Assembly: GCF_015220045.1 (NCBI RefSeq)
Contig: NZ_JADBGB010000001.1
Location: forward strand, 959,001 to 1,023,000
Direction of reading: 5' to 3'
DNA: 64,000 bases
DNA from: Marivivens aquimaris
GTDB lineage: Bacteria; Pseudomonadota; Alphaproteobacteria; Rhodobacterales; Rhodobacteraceae
Shown: positions 53,367-63,561 of the stretch, piece by piece
Position numbering within the stretch: position 1 is the first letter of the stretch
Layout of the letters: each line of letters begins with the position of its first letter
Position numbers and translations under genes: made by a program
The notes under the pieces: model-generated
Databases searched by the model: none
The model's input: the letters and a program-made list of their open reading frames with translations, nothing else
Told to the model about the DNA's origin: nothing

Positions 53367-53571
53367 CCACTGGATCAGGCAGGTCGACCGCCGTTTGGGG
53401 CTTCTGGAGACCCACGTCGCGGTCGATGCCGTGCAGCGAGATAACGTTGATAATCGCCTGCAAGCCATTGAAGACATGCTGAAATGGCTGGTTCGCCTTG
53501 TCATGGGCGGACTGGTGATGGCGCTGATCGGGTATCTGGTGGCGGGAGGCTTCGCCCTGACCGCCAGCTGA
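53359..53571 (+). CDS. small coiled-coil/one-TM protein of the lysis cassette (XhlA-like)
   Basis: The protein has 70 residues, starting at GTG 53359 with GGAGGG 6 nt upstream. A helical heptad stretch (QVDRRLGLLETHVAVDAVQR and the following NVDNRLQAIEDMLKW) leads into one membrane helix (LVRLVMGGLVMALIGYLVAGG). This layout is like XhlA/hemolysin-type phage lysis accessory proteins. It overlaps the holin gene by 8 bp, so it belongs to the cassette. The role is inferred from layout only. Confidence 0.65.
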   Translation: MDDHWIRQVDRRLGLLETHVAVDAVQRDNVDNRLQAIEDMLKWLVRLVMGGLVMALIGYLVAGGFALTAS

Positions 53572-53660
53572 TCGAGGGGTGCGTCAATCGGCGCCCCGTT
53601 TGCGCAAATTTTAACCGGCTTTTGATTTGGCCCCGTCCGCAGATCGGATAGAACGGAGGC

Positions 53661-55634
53661 ATGATTACAGAACTCGGACACTTCACCCTGATTCTGGGCT
53701 TTGGCGTTGCCATCTTCCAGATGATCGTTCCCATGATCGGTGCCTCCAAAGGCTGGCGCGGGTGGATGTCCGCGGCAGAGCCCGCGGCGACCGCCCAGTT
53801 CCTGCTGGTGGCGTTTAGTTTTGCGGCGCTGACACATGCCTTTGTGACCTCGGATTTCTCGCTGCGGCTGGTGACGCTGAATAGCCATTCGGCGAAACCG
53901 ATGATCTACAAAATCTCGGGCGTTTGGGGGAACCACGAAGGCTCCATGCTGCTGTGGCTGTTGATCCTTGTGCTGTTCGGCGCTTGCGCTGCGTGGTTTG
54001 GCGGCAACCTTCCTGCGACGCTTCGCGCACGTGTTCTGTCCATTCAGTCGGCCATCGCGGTGGCGTTTTTCGCGTTCATCCTGTTCACATCGAACCCGTT
54101 CCTGCGCCTCGCGCAGCCGCCCTTTGACGGGCAGGATTTGAACCCGCTGCTGCAAGACCCCGGCCTCGCATTCCACCCGCCGTTTCTCTACCTCGGCTAT
54201 GTTGGTCTTTCGATGTCGTTCTCCTTTGCCGTCGCGGCGCTGCTTGAAGGCCGCGTCGATGCGGCTTGGGCGCGATGGGTGCGTCCGTGGACGCTGGCCG
54301 CGTGGATTTGCCTGACCATCGGCATCGCGCTGGGGTCGTGGTGGGCGTATTACGAGCTGGGCTGGGGCGGCTTCTGGTTCTGGGATCCGGTTGAGAACGC
54401 CTCCTTCATGCCGTGGCTGCTGGCCGCCGCTCTCCTTCATTCCGCGATCGTGACCGAAAAGCGCGAGAGCCTGAAAAGCTGGACCATCCTGCTGTCGATC
54501 CTAGCATTCGGCTTCTCGCTGCTAGGCACATTCCTCGTGCGTTCGGGTGTCATCACCTCGGTCCACGCCTTCGCCAACGACCCCGAGCGGGGCGTGTTCA
54601 TCCTCGCCATCCTCGCGATCTTCCTCGGCGGCGCATTGACACTTTACGCGGTGCGCGCGTCGAGCATGGTGGCGCAGGGCGTGTTCTCCTCGGTCAGTCG
54701 TGAAAGCGCGCTGGTGATGAACAATATCCTGCTCGCCGTGTCCGCATTTGTGGTGTTCGTCGGCACGCTCTGGCCGCTGGTGTCCGAGGTCACGATGGGC
54801 CGCACGCTGTCCGTCGGCGCGCCGTTCTTTAACGCGGCCTTCACCCCGTTCTTCGTCGGCCTCGCGATCATCCTGCCGCCAGGCGCGATCCTTGCGTGGA
54901 AGCGCGGTAGCCTGAAGAAAGCGATGTCGTCGCTCTGGGCTGTGCTCGCGCTGGCCGTCGCTGCCGGAGCGCTGACCTTCGCGCTGCAAACGGGCCGCAG
55001 CGCGCTTGGTCCCATCGGCGTCGTGCTTGGCGTCTGGGTCGTTCTGGGCGCGATGATGGACCTCTGGACCCGCGCGGGTAAAGCCGACGTGGGCGCTCGT
55101 ATCCGCCGTATCCGCAACCTGCCGCGCGCCGATTGGGGCAAGTTCTGTGCCCACGCGGGCCTTGGTATCGTGATGTTCGCGATTGCCGGTCTGACCGCGT
55201 GGGAGGCGGAGGATATCCGCACCGCCAACATCGGCGACAGCTTTACCGTGCGCGATGTGACGATCACGCTCGACAGCGTCGATCAGGTTGAAGGGCCGAA
55301 CTATTTCAGCCAGATGGCGCAATTCACGGTCAGCAAGAACGGCCGCGAAATTGCGACGCTGCACCCCGAAAAGCGTGTCTATCCGATTGCCGCCATGCCG
55401 ACCACCGAAGCGGGCATCGACAACGGGTTCCTGCGCGACATTTACGTGGTGATCGGGGACAAGCAGTCAGACGGCGGCTATGCCGTGCGGACCTATATCA
55501 AGCCCTTCGCGAACTGGATCTGGGGCGGCGCGATCCTGATGGCCATCGGCGGTCTGATCTCGCTCACCGACCGTCGTCTCCGCGTGGCTGCAGGTGCTGC
55601 CAAGGCGCGTAGCAAGATGGTGGCTGCAGAATGA
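53661..55634 (+). CDS. ccmF: cytochrome c heme lyase subunit CcmF
   Basis: The protein has 657 residues with about 15 membrane helices, the usual size. The heme-handling tryptophan-rich WWD motif reads GWGGFWFWDPVENASFMPWL near residue 236. The family segments KPMIYKISGVWGNHEGSMLL and NPFLRLAQPPFDGQDLNPLL are also present. It accepts heme from holo-CcmE and attaches it to apocytochrome c together with CcmH. Its stop overlaps the ccmH start by 4 bp. Confidence 0.97.
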   Translation: MITELGHFTLILGFGVAIFQMIVPMIGASKGWRGWMSAAEPAATAQFLLVAFSFAALTHAFVTSDFSLRLVTLNSHSAKPMIYKISGVWGNHEGSMLLWLLILVLFGACAAWFGGNLPATLRARVLSIQSAIAVAFFAFILFTSNPFLRLAQPPFDGQDLNPLLQDPGLAFHPPFLYLGYVGLSMSFSFAVAALLEGRVDAAWARWVRPWTLAAWICLTIGIALGSWWAYYELGWGGFWFWDPVENASFMPWLLAAALLHSAIVTEKRESLKSWTILLSILAFGFSLLGTFLVRSGVITSVHAFANDPERGVFILAILAIFLGGALTLYAVRASSMVAQGVFSSVSRESALVMNNILLAVSAFVVFVGTLWPLVSEVTMGRTLSVGAPFFNAAFTPFFVGLAIILPPGAILAWKRGSLKKAMSSLWAVLALAVAAGALTFALQTGRSALGPIGVVLGVWVVLGAMMDLWTRAGKADVGARIRRIRNLPRADWGKFCAHAGLGIVMFAIAGLTAWEAEDIRTANIGDSFTVRDVTITLDSVDQVEGPNYFSQMAQFTVSKNGREIATLHPEKRVYPIAAMPTTEAGIDNGFLRDIYVVIGDKQSDGGYAVRTYIKPFANWIWGGAILMAIGGLISLTDRRLRVAAGAAKARSKMVAAE

Positions 55635-56275
55635 AACGCCTGATCCTTCCGCTCGCGCTGGCCGCGACGCCTGTGCTGGCCGTCCAGCCAGACGAGATGC
55701 TCTCCGACCCGATGTTCGAAGCCGAAGCACGCGAAATCTCCGAGGGGCTGCGCTGTCCGGTCTGCCAGAACGAGAATATCGACGACTCGAACGCCGTGAT
55801 TGCCGGCGAATTGCGCATCCTCGTGCGGGAACGGCTGTTGGTGCATTACCTTGAGGCGCTGGAAGAGGTGCTCGCGGGCACGGACATCGCGGCAAACATC
55901 CAGCAGGGCCTGAACGATGCGGCGCGTCCCTCGACGGGTGTCATCATCAACGAGGCGTTCGTGGACGACATTCTTGCGCAGATCGAGGCGGCGGACATGG
56001 ACGTTGAAGCCGTCGATGCCAAAGCGCGCGAGGTCTACCTATCGGGCAATCCGCAGCAGGAGGTCGTCGACTATATCGTGTCTCGCTACGGCGAGTTTGT
56101 TCTGCTGCAGCCGACGGCTGAGGGGGCGAACCTTGTGCTCTGGATTGCCCCGCTGGTGATGCTGATCCTCGCCCTCGGCGTGGGTATCGTGACGATCCGC
56201 AACAAGCCCGCAGCGAAGCCCGACGCGCTCAGCGACGAGGAAAAGAAGCGGCTCGGGGAAATCTTGGGTTCGTGA
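55631..56275 (+). CDS. ccmH: cytochrome c maturation protein CcmH with an internal insertion
   Basis: The protein has 214 residues, against about 150 in most CcmH/CycL proteins. The signal peptide, the redox motif LRCPVCQNENIDDSNA (Cys42, Cys45), and the conserved end QEVVDYIVSRYGEFVLLQP with a C-terminal membrane helix (about 168-188) are intact. Between LRILVRERL and that end lie about 65 extra residues (71-137), an acidic, helix-prone segment that I do not recognise. CcmH reduces apocytochrome thiols before heme attachment. The insertion is in frame, so the gene looks functional. Confidence 0.9.
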   Translation: MKRLILPLALAATPVLAVQPDEMLSDPMFEAEAREISEGLRCPVCQNENIDDSNAVIAGELRILVRERLLVHYLEALEEVLAGTDIAANIQQGLNDAARPSTGVIINEAFVDDILAQIEAADMDVEAVDAKAREVYLSGNPQQEVVDYIVSRYGEFVLLQPTAEGANLVLWIAPLVMLILALGVGIVTIRNKPAAKPDALSDEEKKRLGEILGS

Positions 56276-56344
56276 CGCTCCGTCGCGCTTTGTCCTGCGC
56301 GAAGTCGGGGTAGTCTGCGGGAAATTCACAGAGGATTCACCCGC

Positions 56345-57121
56345 ATGGAATACGCGACCATCAAGCTCACACTGGCCGACAATGCGGCGACGATCCGTCT
56401 GAACCGTCCGGACAAGATGAACGCGCTGAACTCGCAGATGCGGGCGGAACTGACTCACGCGATCAAGGATATGAGCACTAAGGCCCGTGTGATCGTGCTG
56501 ACGGGCGAGGGGCCTGCGTTCTGTTCAGGGCAGGACCTCGGGGACGGCAAATCCATTGCTCCCGATGACCTGCCGCGCATCCTCGAAGACGAATACGTGC
56601 CGATGCTGAACGCGATTTACGACTGCCCTGTGCCGGTCATCGCGGCGGTCAACGGCGCAGCGGCGGGTGCAGGTGCGAACCTTGCGCTGGCTTGTGACGT
56701 GGTGATCGCAGCGGAAAGCGCTGTGTTCATCCAGGCGTTTACCCGTATCGGCCTGATGCCCGACGCGGGCGGGACGTGGTTCCTGCCGCGCCAGATCGGC
56801 ATGGCGAAGGCGATGGGGTCGATGCTGTTCGCCGACACGATCACAGCACGCAAGGCCGCCGACTGGGGCATGATCTACGAAGCGATCTCGGACGAAGGGT
56901 TTGAGGCGTACTGGCAGACCCGTATTGCGCAACTCGCCTCCGGCCCGACCGAAGCCTATCGCTCGATCAAGCAGGCCGTCCGCGCGAGCTACGGCAACAC
57001 GGTGCAGGAGCAACTGCTGCTGGAGGCCGAGCTTCAGGGCGTTTGCGGCAAGACCACCGACTTCAAAGAGGGCGTGATGGCCTTCCTCGAAAAGCGTCCC
57101 GCGAAGTTCCAAGGGAAGTAA
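56345..57121 (+). CDS. enoyl-CoA hydratase/isomerase family protein (PaaG-like)
   Basis: The protein has 258 residues and the crotonase fold: RPDKMNALNSQMR, the oxyanion-hole segment PAFCSGQDLGDG, the second oxyanion strand VNGAAAGAGANLALACDVV, and IQAFTRIGLMPDAGGTWFLPR. The Asp in MPDAGG replaces the Glu of true hydratases, which points to an isomerase of the PaaG type (phenylacetate pathway). No other paa genes are near, so the function is open. GAGGATTCACCC precedes the ATG. A small hairpin (57147-57171) follows the gene. Confidence 0.85.
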   Translation: MEYATIKLTLADNAATIRLNRPDKMNALNSQMRAELTHAIKDMSTKARVIVLTGEGPAFCSGQDLGDGKSIAPDDLPRILEDEYVPMLNAIYDCPVPVIAAVNGAAAGAGANLALACDVVIAAESAVFIQAFTRIGLMPDAGGTWFLPRQIGMAKAMGSMLFADTITARKAADWGMIYEAISDEGFEAYWQTRIAQLASGPTEAYRSIKQAVRASYGNTVQEQLLLEAELQGVCGKTTDFKEGVMAFLEKRPAKFQGK

Positions 57122-57190
57122 GGCAAACCGTCATCGACGCGCAGGCTGACGCTGGGGTACCTTGGCGTCAGTAGTTGCGAGTGACGTGTG

Positions 57191-57910
57191 ATGCCCGAAG
57201 AGACCCGAGAAGACCTGATCCGTTCCTATTACCGCGTGCGGACCGCGCTTGGGCTTCTGGGTTTGTCGCTGCCGGTGACGCTCATTGTCGGCGGCATTCT
57301 CCCGCTCGGGCATATCGAGCCGTCGATTTCCGACTATTACCACACGGTCCTGCGCGACATCTTCGTCGGGACCATGTGCGCGATTGCGCTGTTCCTGATC
57401 TCCTACAGCGGCCATCGCCGCGCGATGGGGGAGCGGATTTCCGACAACTTCATGACGACCTGCGCGGGGATCGCGGCCTTCGGCGTTGCGTTCTTTCCCA
57501 ACGAAGGGCCGGAGGGCACGGTGGCGTCGTCGCTGGCGCAGGTGGCTTTGGGCCGCGATCTGGCGGCAACGGGGCATTACACCTCGGCGGTGATCTTCTT
57601 CACCTGTCTGGCCTATATGTGCCTCGCCAAATTCTCGCGCACGGCCAGGCCGTTCCGCCGCCGCATCTATAAGGCCAGCGGGTGGTGCATCGTTGTGATG
57701 ACCTTCGCCATCATCGCGGCGTCCTACGTGAAAATCAGGCTCACGGGCGCACTGCATGACTTCGTCGTCGATTGCATGCTGGTGCTGTGGTTCGAAGCGA
57801 TCGCGATCTGGGCGTTCTCGATCGCGTGGCTGACCAAGGGCAGGGCGGAGATGTCGATCGTCAAACTGGTGAAGCGCCGCCCGAGCGCAGTACCGACCCC
57901 CGCAGAATGA
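57191..57910 (+). CDS. six-helix membrane protein of unknown function
   Basis: The protein has 239 residues with six hydrophobic segments (about 18-40, 56-75, 88-105, 125-143, 155-175 and 186-210). The motif HIEPSISDYYHTVLRDIFVG after the first helix and FFPNEGPEGTVAS in the third loop recur in uncharacterised bacterial membrane proteins similar to the DUF998 group. No function can be assigned. The ATG at 57191 is used; a GTG one codon earlier is possible. It ends at a terminator shared with gltA. Confidence 0.65.
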   Translation: MPEETREDLIRSYYRVRTALGLLGLSLPVTLIVGGILPLGHIEPSISDYYHTVLRDIFVGTMCAIALFLISYSGHRRAMGERISDNFMTTCAGIAAFGVAFFPNEGPEGTVASSLAQVALGRDLAATGHYTSAVIFFTCLAYMCLAKFSRTARPFRRRIYKASGWCIVVMTFAIIAASYVKIRLTGALHDFVVDCMLVLWFEAIAIWAFSIAWLTKGRAEMSIVKLVKRRPSAVPTPAE

Positions 57911-57936
57911 AAAAGGCCGCCCGAAGGCGGCCTTTT
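57911..57936. terminator. bidirectional terminator between the membrane protein gene and gltA
   Basis: AAAAGGCCGCC (57911-57921) pairs with GGCGGCCTTTT (57926-57936) around a CGAA tetraloop. Confidence 0.9.
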
Positions 57937-57942
57937 GAGTGA

Positions 57943-59238
57943 TTAGCGCTTGTCGAGCGGCGTGTAGTCGCGTGCCATTTCGCCGAGGTACAGCTGGCGC
58001 GGACGGCCGATCTTGAGCTGCGGATCTGCGAGCTGTTCCGACCACTGCGAAATCCAGCCGACGGTACGGGCCAGAGCGAAGATCGGGGTGAACATCGAGG
58101 TCGGGAAGCCCATCGCGTCGAGGATGATGCCCGAATAGAAGTCCACGTTCGGGTAGAGCTTCTTTTCCTTGAAGTACGGATCCTCCAGAGCGATGCGCTC
58201 CAGTTCCTTCGCAACCTGAAGGGTCGGGTTGTCTTCGATGCCGAGCAGGTCGAGCACTTCGTCAGCCGACTGCTTCATGACCTTCGCACGCGGGTCGAAG
58301 TTCTTGTAGACGCGGTGACCGAAGCCCATCAGGCGGAACGGATCGTTCTTGTCCTTAGCGCGCTCGATGAATTCCGGAATGCGGTCGACCGAGCCGATTT
58401 CACGCAGCATTTCCAGACAAGCCTGGTTCGCGCCGCCGTGTGCCGGACCCCAGAGGCAGGCGATGCCGGCTGCGATACATGCGAACGGGTTTGCGCCCGA
58501 CGACGAAGCAAGGCGAACGGTCGAGGTCGACGCGTTCTGTTCGTGGTCGGCGTGCAGGGTGAAGATACGGTCCATCGCGCGGGCGAGGATCGGGTCGACT
58601 TTGTACTCTTCCGCCGGAACGGCAAAGCACATGTGCAGGAAGTTCGCCGCATACGACAGGTCGTTGCGCGGGTAAACGAACGGCTGGCCGATCGAGTACT
58701 TGTAGGCCATCGCAGCGATGGTCGGCATCTTCGCGATGAGGCGGTGCGATGCGATCTCGCGCTGGCGCGGGTCCGAGATGTCGGTGGAATCGTGGTAGAA
58801 GGCCGACATGGCGCCGACAACACCAACCATGGTCGCCATCGGGTGGGCGTCACGGCGGAAACCACGGAAGAAGTGGTGCATCTGCTCGTGGATCATGGTG
58901 TGGTTGGTGATGGTGTTGACGAACTTCTCGTACTCCGCCTTCGACGGCAGTTCGCCGTGCATCAGCAGGTAGCAGACTTCGAGGTAGTTCGACTGTTCAG
59001 CCAGCTGGTCGATCGGATAACCGCGGTGCAGCAGCTCGCCCTTGTCACCGTCGATGTAGGTGATGGTCGAGTCGCACGAAGCGGTCGAGGTGAAGCCCGG
59101 ATCGTAGGTGAAAACGCCGGCTTGCGCGTACAGTTTACGGATGTCGATGACATCCGGACCGCCGGTCGGCGAAAGGATCGGCAGTTCGTAATCCGAGCCG
59201 TCGATATTCAGCTTAGCGGTCTTGTTGTTCTCGGCCAT
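57943..59238 (-). CDS. gltA: citrate synthase
   Basis: The protein has 431 residues, the length of the hexameric type-II enzymes. Active-site regions are present: [18 protein letters not shown] (His), [16 protein letters not shown] (His), and [19 protein letters not shown] (His, Arg), with the catalytic Asp further on. It opens the citric acid cycle. It lies downstream of gltX on the same strand, with an 88-bp gap containing two hairpins (59258-59281 and 59304-59326), so it probably has its own promoter or is processed separately. Confidence 0.97.
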   Translation of the reverse strand: MAENNKTAKLNIDGSDYELPILSPTGGPDVIDIRKLYAQAGVFTYDPGFTSTASCDSTITYIDGDKGELLHRGYPIDQLAEQSNYLEVCYLLMHGELPSKAEYEKFVNTITNHTMIHEQMHHFFRGFRRDAHPMATMVGVVGAMSAFYHDSTDISDPRQREIASHRLIAKMPTIAAMAYKYSIGQPFVYPRNDLSYAANFLHMCFAVPAEEYKVDPILARAMDRIFTLHADHEQNASTSTVRLASSSGANPFACIAAGIACLWGPAHGGANQACLEMLREIGSVDRIPEFIERAKDKNDPFRLMGFGHRVYKNFDPRAKVMKQSADEVLDLLGIEDNPTLQVAKELERIALEDPYFKEKKLYPNVDFYSGIILDAMGFPTSMFTPIFALARTVGWISQWSEQLADPQLKIGRPRQLYLGEMARDYTPLDKR

Positions 59239-59326
59239 TCTTTATCCCCTATGTGGACCCGTGGGCCGGATGGCCCGCGGGGGGTGGTCGTAGTCACCGC
59301 CTTAACGACACGAAATACATGTCGTC

Positions 59327-60730
59327 TTAGGCAGTTACATCGTTCAACCGGGCGAGCGTCTCGTCGCGGCCCAGAACGAGCATCATGTCGAATACACTAG
59401 GCGAGACCGCGCGACCGGCAAGAGCGGCGCGGAGAGGTCCGGCCAGCTTACCCAGTTTGGTGCCGTTAGCTTCGGCGACCTGCGCGACGATCCCCTCCAA
59501 GGTCTCACGCTCCCAGCTAGCATTTTGCAACTGCGGCGTCAATTCACTCAGTATACCACGGGATACCGTATCGAGGGCAGCTTCGGCCTTCTCGTCCAAC
59601 TCAAGCGGGCGCTGCGCAAGGATAAAGTGTGCTTTTTCAACCAGTTCACCCAAAGTCTTCGCGCGATCTTTCAGGCAGTACATCGCGCGAGACATACCGT
59701 CGCGCTGTGCATCCGTGAACGGCTCCTGTCCGGATGCCGCAAGGTAACCCTCCAATTCTTGCAGCAGTGCAGCGTCGTCCGCCGCCGCAATGTGCTGACC
59801 GCAGATGTTCGCGAGCTTTTTGAAGTCGAAGCGCGAGGGCGATTTGCCGATTCCGTCGAGGCCGAACCACTCCATCGCCTGCGCGTCGGTGAAGAATTCG
59901 TCGTCGCCATGCGCCCAGCCCAGACGGGCGAGGTAGTTGCGCATACCGGCTGCCGGATAACCCATCGCCTGATATTCATCGACGCCGGTCGCTCCATGAC
60001 GCTTCGACAGCTTCTTGCCGTCGGGGCCAAAGATCAGCGGGATGTGCGCGTAGACGGGCAGATCCCAACCCATGTTGGTGTAAATCTGGATCTGGCGCGC
60101 CGCGTTGGTCAGGTGGTCGTCACCGCGGATGACGTGGGTAATGCCCATGTCGTAGTCGTCGACAACAACGGCCAGCATATAGGTCGGCGTGCCGTCCGAA
60201 CGCAGAAGCACCATGTCATCGAGCTGGTCGTTGCGGATTGTCACATCGCCCTGCACCTGATCGTGGATCACGGTCGCACCATCACGCGGCGCCTTCAGAC
60301 GCACCACATAAGGCGCATCGGGGTGGTCCGCCGGATCGGCGTCACGCCACGGCGACAAGAACAGGGTCGACCGCTTTTCAGCCGAGGCCGCATCACGGAA
60401 CGCCTGAATTTCGTCCTGGGACGAGAAGCACTTATACGCCATGCCCTTGGCGAGCATTTCGTTGGCCACCTCTGCGTGACGGCCCGCGCGCTCGAACTGG
60501 CTGACGACATCACCGTCCCAGTCGAGGCCGAGCCACGTCATGCCCTTCAGGATCGCGTCCGTCGCCTCGGGGGTCGAGCGTTCGCGGTCGGTATCCTCGA
60601 TCCGCAGGAGGAATTTGCCACCGCGTCCACGGGCGTACAGCCAGTTGAACAGCGCGGTGCGGGCGGTGCCGATGTGCATGTAGCCGGTGGGCGAAGGCGC
60701 GATACGGGTCACGACGGGCGAAGCGGTCAT
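59327..60730 (-). CDS. gltX: glutamyl-tRNA synthetase
   Basis: The protein has 467 residues. Class-I signature motifs: [20 protein letters not shown] (HIGH region, residues 11-30) and KKLSKRHGA (KMSKS region). It charges tRNA-Glu, and in many alphaproteobacteria also tRNA-Gln. Alphaproteobacteria often carry two gltX genes; only this copy is in the window. It is divergent from comEC, with 67 bp between the start codons. Confidence 0.97.
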   Translation of the reverse strand: MTASPVVTRIAPSPTGYMHIGTARTALFNWLYARGRGGKFLLRIEDTDRERSTPEATDAILKGMTWLGLDWDGDVVSQFERAGRHAEVANEMLAKGMAYKCFSSQDEIQAFRDAASAEKRSTLFLSPWRDADPADHPDAPYVVRLKAPRDGATVIHDQVQGDVTIRNDQLDDMVLLRSDGTPTYMLAVVVDDYDMGITHVIRGDDHLTNAARQIQIYTNMGWDLPVYAHIPLIFGPDGKKLSKRHGATGVDEYQAMGYPAAGMRNYLARLGWAHGDDEFFTDAQAMEWFGLDGIGKSPSRFDFKKLANICGQHIAAADDAALLQELEGYLAASGQEPFTDAQRDGMSRAMYCLKDRAKTLGELVEKAHFILAQRPLELDEKAEAALDTVSRGILSELTPQLQNASWERETLEGIVAQVAEANGTKLGKLAGPLRAALAGRAVSPSVFDMMLVLGRDETLARLNDVTA

Positions 60731-60797
60731 TTCTTTACCTTTTTCTAAGCAAGGTCGGTTTGAGTGAGGGGATAAAGGGCAAGGCAGGTCAGGACAA

Positions 60798-62834
60798 GTG
60801 CAGGTGTGGGATTGGTTGGTCCGGCAGTGGGGTCTTCAGCGGGGATACCTGCCCAATTGGGTGCCCGTGCTGATGGGCTGCGGGGTCGTCTGGTACTTTG
60901 GGTTGGGGCGCGATCCATCCGTGACGGAGTGGTCGTGGTTGTTTGCTTGGGCCTTGCTGGCGTGGGTTCTTGGCATCGTGTTTTCGCGCTGGCGGCCTGT
61001 GTGGTTCGTCGTTGCGTTGGCGGTGAGCGGAGCACTGTTGGCGGGGTTTCACGCCAACCGCCTTGCCGCGCCGCAACTGACGTTCCGCTACTATGGGCCG
61101 ATCGTCGGGCGGATCGTGCACATCGACCAGTCGCAATCGGGCGCGGTCCGTTTGATGCTCGATCAGGTGGTGCTGGAGCGGATGGGACCGGACCGCACGC
61201 CGGAGCGCGTCCGCGTGTCCCTACATGGCGATCAGAACTGGATGGAGCCCGAGATCGGCCTGCGCGTCGGGATGACGGGGCACTTGTCGCCGCCCTCCGG
61301 TCCGGTCGAGCCGGGGGGCTACGATTTCCAGCGCAGCGCTTGGTTCGACCGGCTGGGGGCCGTCGGCTACACCCGCACGCCCGCCGTGGCGATCGCGCTG
61401 CCGGACCGCTCGCACCCCATTGCCGCCTTCCGCCATCACCTGTCCGAGGTCATCCGCGCCCATATGCCCGACCGGACCGGAGGCTTCGCTGCGGCCATCA
61501 TCACAGGCGACCGCTCGACGCTGGACGAGACGGCGGTGGAGGCACTGCGGGCCACGAACCTCGCGCACCTTCTGGCAATTTCGGGCCTGCACATGGGCCT
61601 GCTGACAGGGTTGGTCTTCGGCGGCGCACGCTTGTTGTTCGCGCTCTTTCCGCCCGTCGCGCTGCGCTGGCCGACCCGCAAGATCGCTGCCGTTTTGGCG
61701 ATTATGGCGGGCGCGGGCTACCTCGTGCTGTCCGGAGCCAGCGTCGCCACCCAGCGAGCCTTCGTTATGGTCACGGTCATGTTCATCGCCGTGCTGCTAG
61801 ACCGCCGCGCGATCTCCATCCGCTCGGTCGCCGTGGCCGCGACGTTGATCCTGATCGCGGCCCCTCAGGAAGTCATGGGCCCTGGATTCCAGATGTCTTT
61901 CGCCGCGACTGTGGCACTGGTCACAGGCTTTCAAGCGATGCGCGGACGGTTCCCGAGAGCACCGAAGCTCTTGCGCCCGCTGGTCGGCGTCATCGCGTCA
62001 TCCGCGCTCGCGGGCCTCGCCACCGCGCCGTTTTCCGCCGCGCATTTCAACCAGATCAGCCACTATGGATTGATCGCCAACGTCCTCAGCGTGCCGATGA
62101 TGGGCGCGGTCGTCATGCCGTCCGCCATCGCAGCGCTGGTCCTTGCGCCCTTGGGCCTTGAATGGATCGGGTTCGCGCTGATGGACTTCGGCCTTGGCTG
62201 GATTCTAACGGTCGCGGAAACCGTGGCGAGCTGGCCCAAACCCGTGACGTTCATCGTCTCGCCGAAGCCGGCCGTCTTGGGCCTCATGGCGTTCGGAGGG
62301 CTGTGGTTTGCCATCGCGCGGGGGTATTTCCGTCTAGCTGGGCTGGCTCCGATGGCACTGTCCGCCGTCCTCTGGTCCCAGACCGAGCGCCCTTATATCC
62401 TGATCTCTGACACCGGAGGCTTGGTCGGCGTAATGACAGCCGAGGGCAGGGCGCTGAACAAACCCAAGGGCGACGGCTTCTCTGCCGAAAACTGGCTGCA
62501 GAATGACGGAGACGGTGCGGCGCAGGACATCGCGGCGGGGCGCATTGCTGAGAACTCACCGATCCGCGCCATTTCGGGAAAACGGTCACTTGAGACCCTG
62601 CAAGACTGCGGCGGAGCGCGCTACCTCGTCACCAACCAGCCCGATGCCGGAGAGCGCCCTTGCGAGACCTTTGATCTCAGCCGCCTGCGCCAGACAGGCT
62701 CGGTCGCCATATATGAAAACGGGCGGATCGAGACCGCCCGTCAAATCACCGGTGAGAGGCTTTGGAACGGCGGCGCAGCGCCGCTCACCCTCAGTAGCTT
62801 CGGATCAGACCGACGAGGCGGCCCTGAACCTTGA
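60798..62834 (+). CDS. ComEC/Rec2 family competence channel protein, without metallo-beta-lactamase domain
   Basis: The protein has 678 residues. An N-terminal membrane part with a DUF4131-like region (about 25-190) is followed by the competence domain, whose signature [20 protein letters not shown] lies near residue 252, and many membrane helices up to about 500. The C-terminal 150 residues lack the HxHxDH metal motif of the nuclease-like domain found in Bacillus ComEC. It would carry single-stranded DNA across the inner membrane. GTG 60798 is the start. Its last 44 bp overlap the convergent lexA gene. Confidence 0.87.
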   Translation: MQVWDWLVRQWGLQRGYLPNWVPVLMGCGVVWYFGLGRDPSVTEWSWLFAWALLAWVLGIVFSRWRPVWFVVALAVSGALLAGFHANRLAAPQLTFRYYGPIVGRIVHIDQSQSGAVRLMLDQVVLERMGPDRTPERVRVSLHGDQNWMEPEIGLRVGMTGHLSPPSGPVEPGGYDFQRSAWFDRLGAVGYTRTPAVAIALPDRSHPIAAFRHHLSEVIRAHMPDRTGGFAAAIITGDRSTLDETAVEALRATNLAHLLAISGLHMGLLTGLVFGGARLLFALFPPVALRWPTRKIAAVLAIMAGAGYLVLSGASVATQRAFVMVTVMFIAVLLDRRAISIRSVAVAATLILIAAPQEVMGPGFQMSFAATVALVTGFQAMRGRFPRAPKLLRPLVGVIASSALAGLATAPFSAAHFNQISHYGLIANVLSVPMMGAVVMPSAIAALVLAPLGLEWIGFALMDFGLGWILTVAETVASWPKPVTFIVSPKPAVLGLMAFGGLWFAIARGYFRLAGLAPMALSAVLWSQTERPYILISDTGGLVGVMTAEGRALNKPKGDGFSAENWLQNDGDGAAQDIAAGRIAENSPIRAISGKRSLETLQDCGGARYLVTNQPDAGERPCETFDLSRLRQTGSVAIYENGRIETARQITGERLWNGGAAPLTLSSFGSDRRGGPEP

Positions 62835-63477
62835 CCTGATCGTCGCGCAACATCCGCGTCTCGTAGGCGGGATTCGCCGCTTCCAGTGCGATCATGCCTT
62901 TCTGGCGGCGGAAGGTTTTCAGCGTTGCTTCAGCATCTTCGACCAGCGCCACGACGATATCGCCGTTATCGGCAGTGGTGGTTTCGCGGATGATCACCAC
63001 GTCACCGTCGTTGATACCGACCTCAATCATCGAGTCACCGCGGACTTCTAGCGCGAAATGGTCGCCCTTGCCGACCATGGTCTGCGGGATCATCACGTTG
63101 TGGCTGATCTCGGAAATCGCTTCGATCGGCACACCGGCGGCGATGCGGCCCATGACGGGTAGTTCGATCACGCCAATCGCCTCGACCATTGGTGCGGGCT
63201 TCGGCTTGTCCGCTTTGCCGCCGTCGATAACCTCGGGCGTGAAGCCGTGCTTTTCCTGCAGGCTTTCGGGCAGCTTCAGGATTTCGAGCGCGCGGGCGCG
63301 GTGTGCAAGGCGGCGGATAAATCCGCGTTCTTCCAATGCGGTAATTAAACGGTGGATGCCGGATTTCGACCGCAGATCCAGCGCGTCCTTCATTTCATCG
63401 AAAGACGGCGGCACACCATCGCGCTGCACGCGCTTATGGATGAATTCGAGCAGGTCGAGCTGTTTTTTGGTCAGCAT
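62791..63477 (-). CDS. lexA: SOS repressor LexA
   Basis: The protein has 228 residues. The N-terminal winged helix is [20 protein letters not shown] with [20 protein letters not shown]. The self-cleavage site is Ala114-Gly115 ([12 protein letters not shown]), and the catalytic pair is Ser149 (RGDSMIEVG) and Lys187 (ATLKTF). It represses DNA-damage genes until RecA triggers cleavage. The start 63477 removes an in-frame TTG-type extension. An alphaproteobacterial SOS box lies about 46 bp upstream. Confidence 0.97.
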   Translation of the reverse strand: MLTKKQLDLLEFIHKRVQRDGVPPSFDEMKDALDLRSKSGIHRLITALEERGFIRRLAHRARALEILKLPESLQEKHGFTPEVIDGGKADKPKPAPMVEAIGVIELPVMGRIAAGVPIEAISEISHNVMIPQTMVGKGDHFALEVRGDSMIEVGINDGDVVIIRETTTADNGDIVVALVEDAEATLKTFRRQKGMIALEAANPAYETRMLRDDQVKVQGRLVGLIRSY

Positions 63478-63523
63478 GGGGCATCCTTGCACAGTTTCGC
63501 GGTTTGGACCGCGTTTATTCTAT

Positions 63524-63538
63524 GTTCTACCCATGTTC
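63524..63538. promoter_or_regulatory. LexA box (SOS operator) of lexA
   Basis: GTTCTACCCATGTTC is an exact GTTC-N7-GTTC, the LexA site known in alphaproteobacteria. It is placed between moeA and lexA, about 46 bp before the lexA start codon, and implies autorepression. Confidence 0.9.
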
Positions 63539-63561
63539 CCGTTTTGTGTCAACAATTCCGT

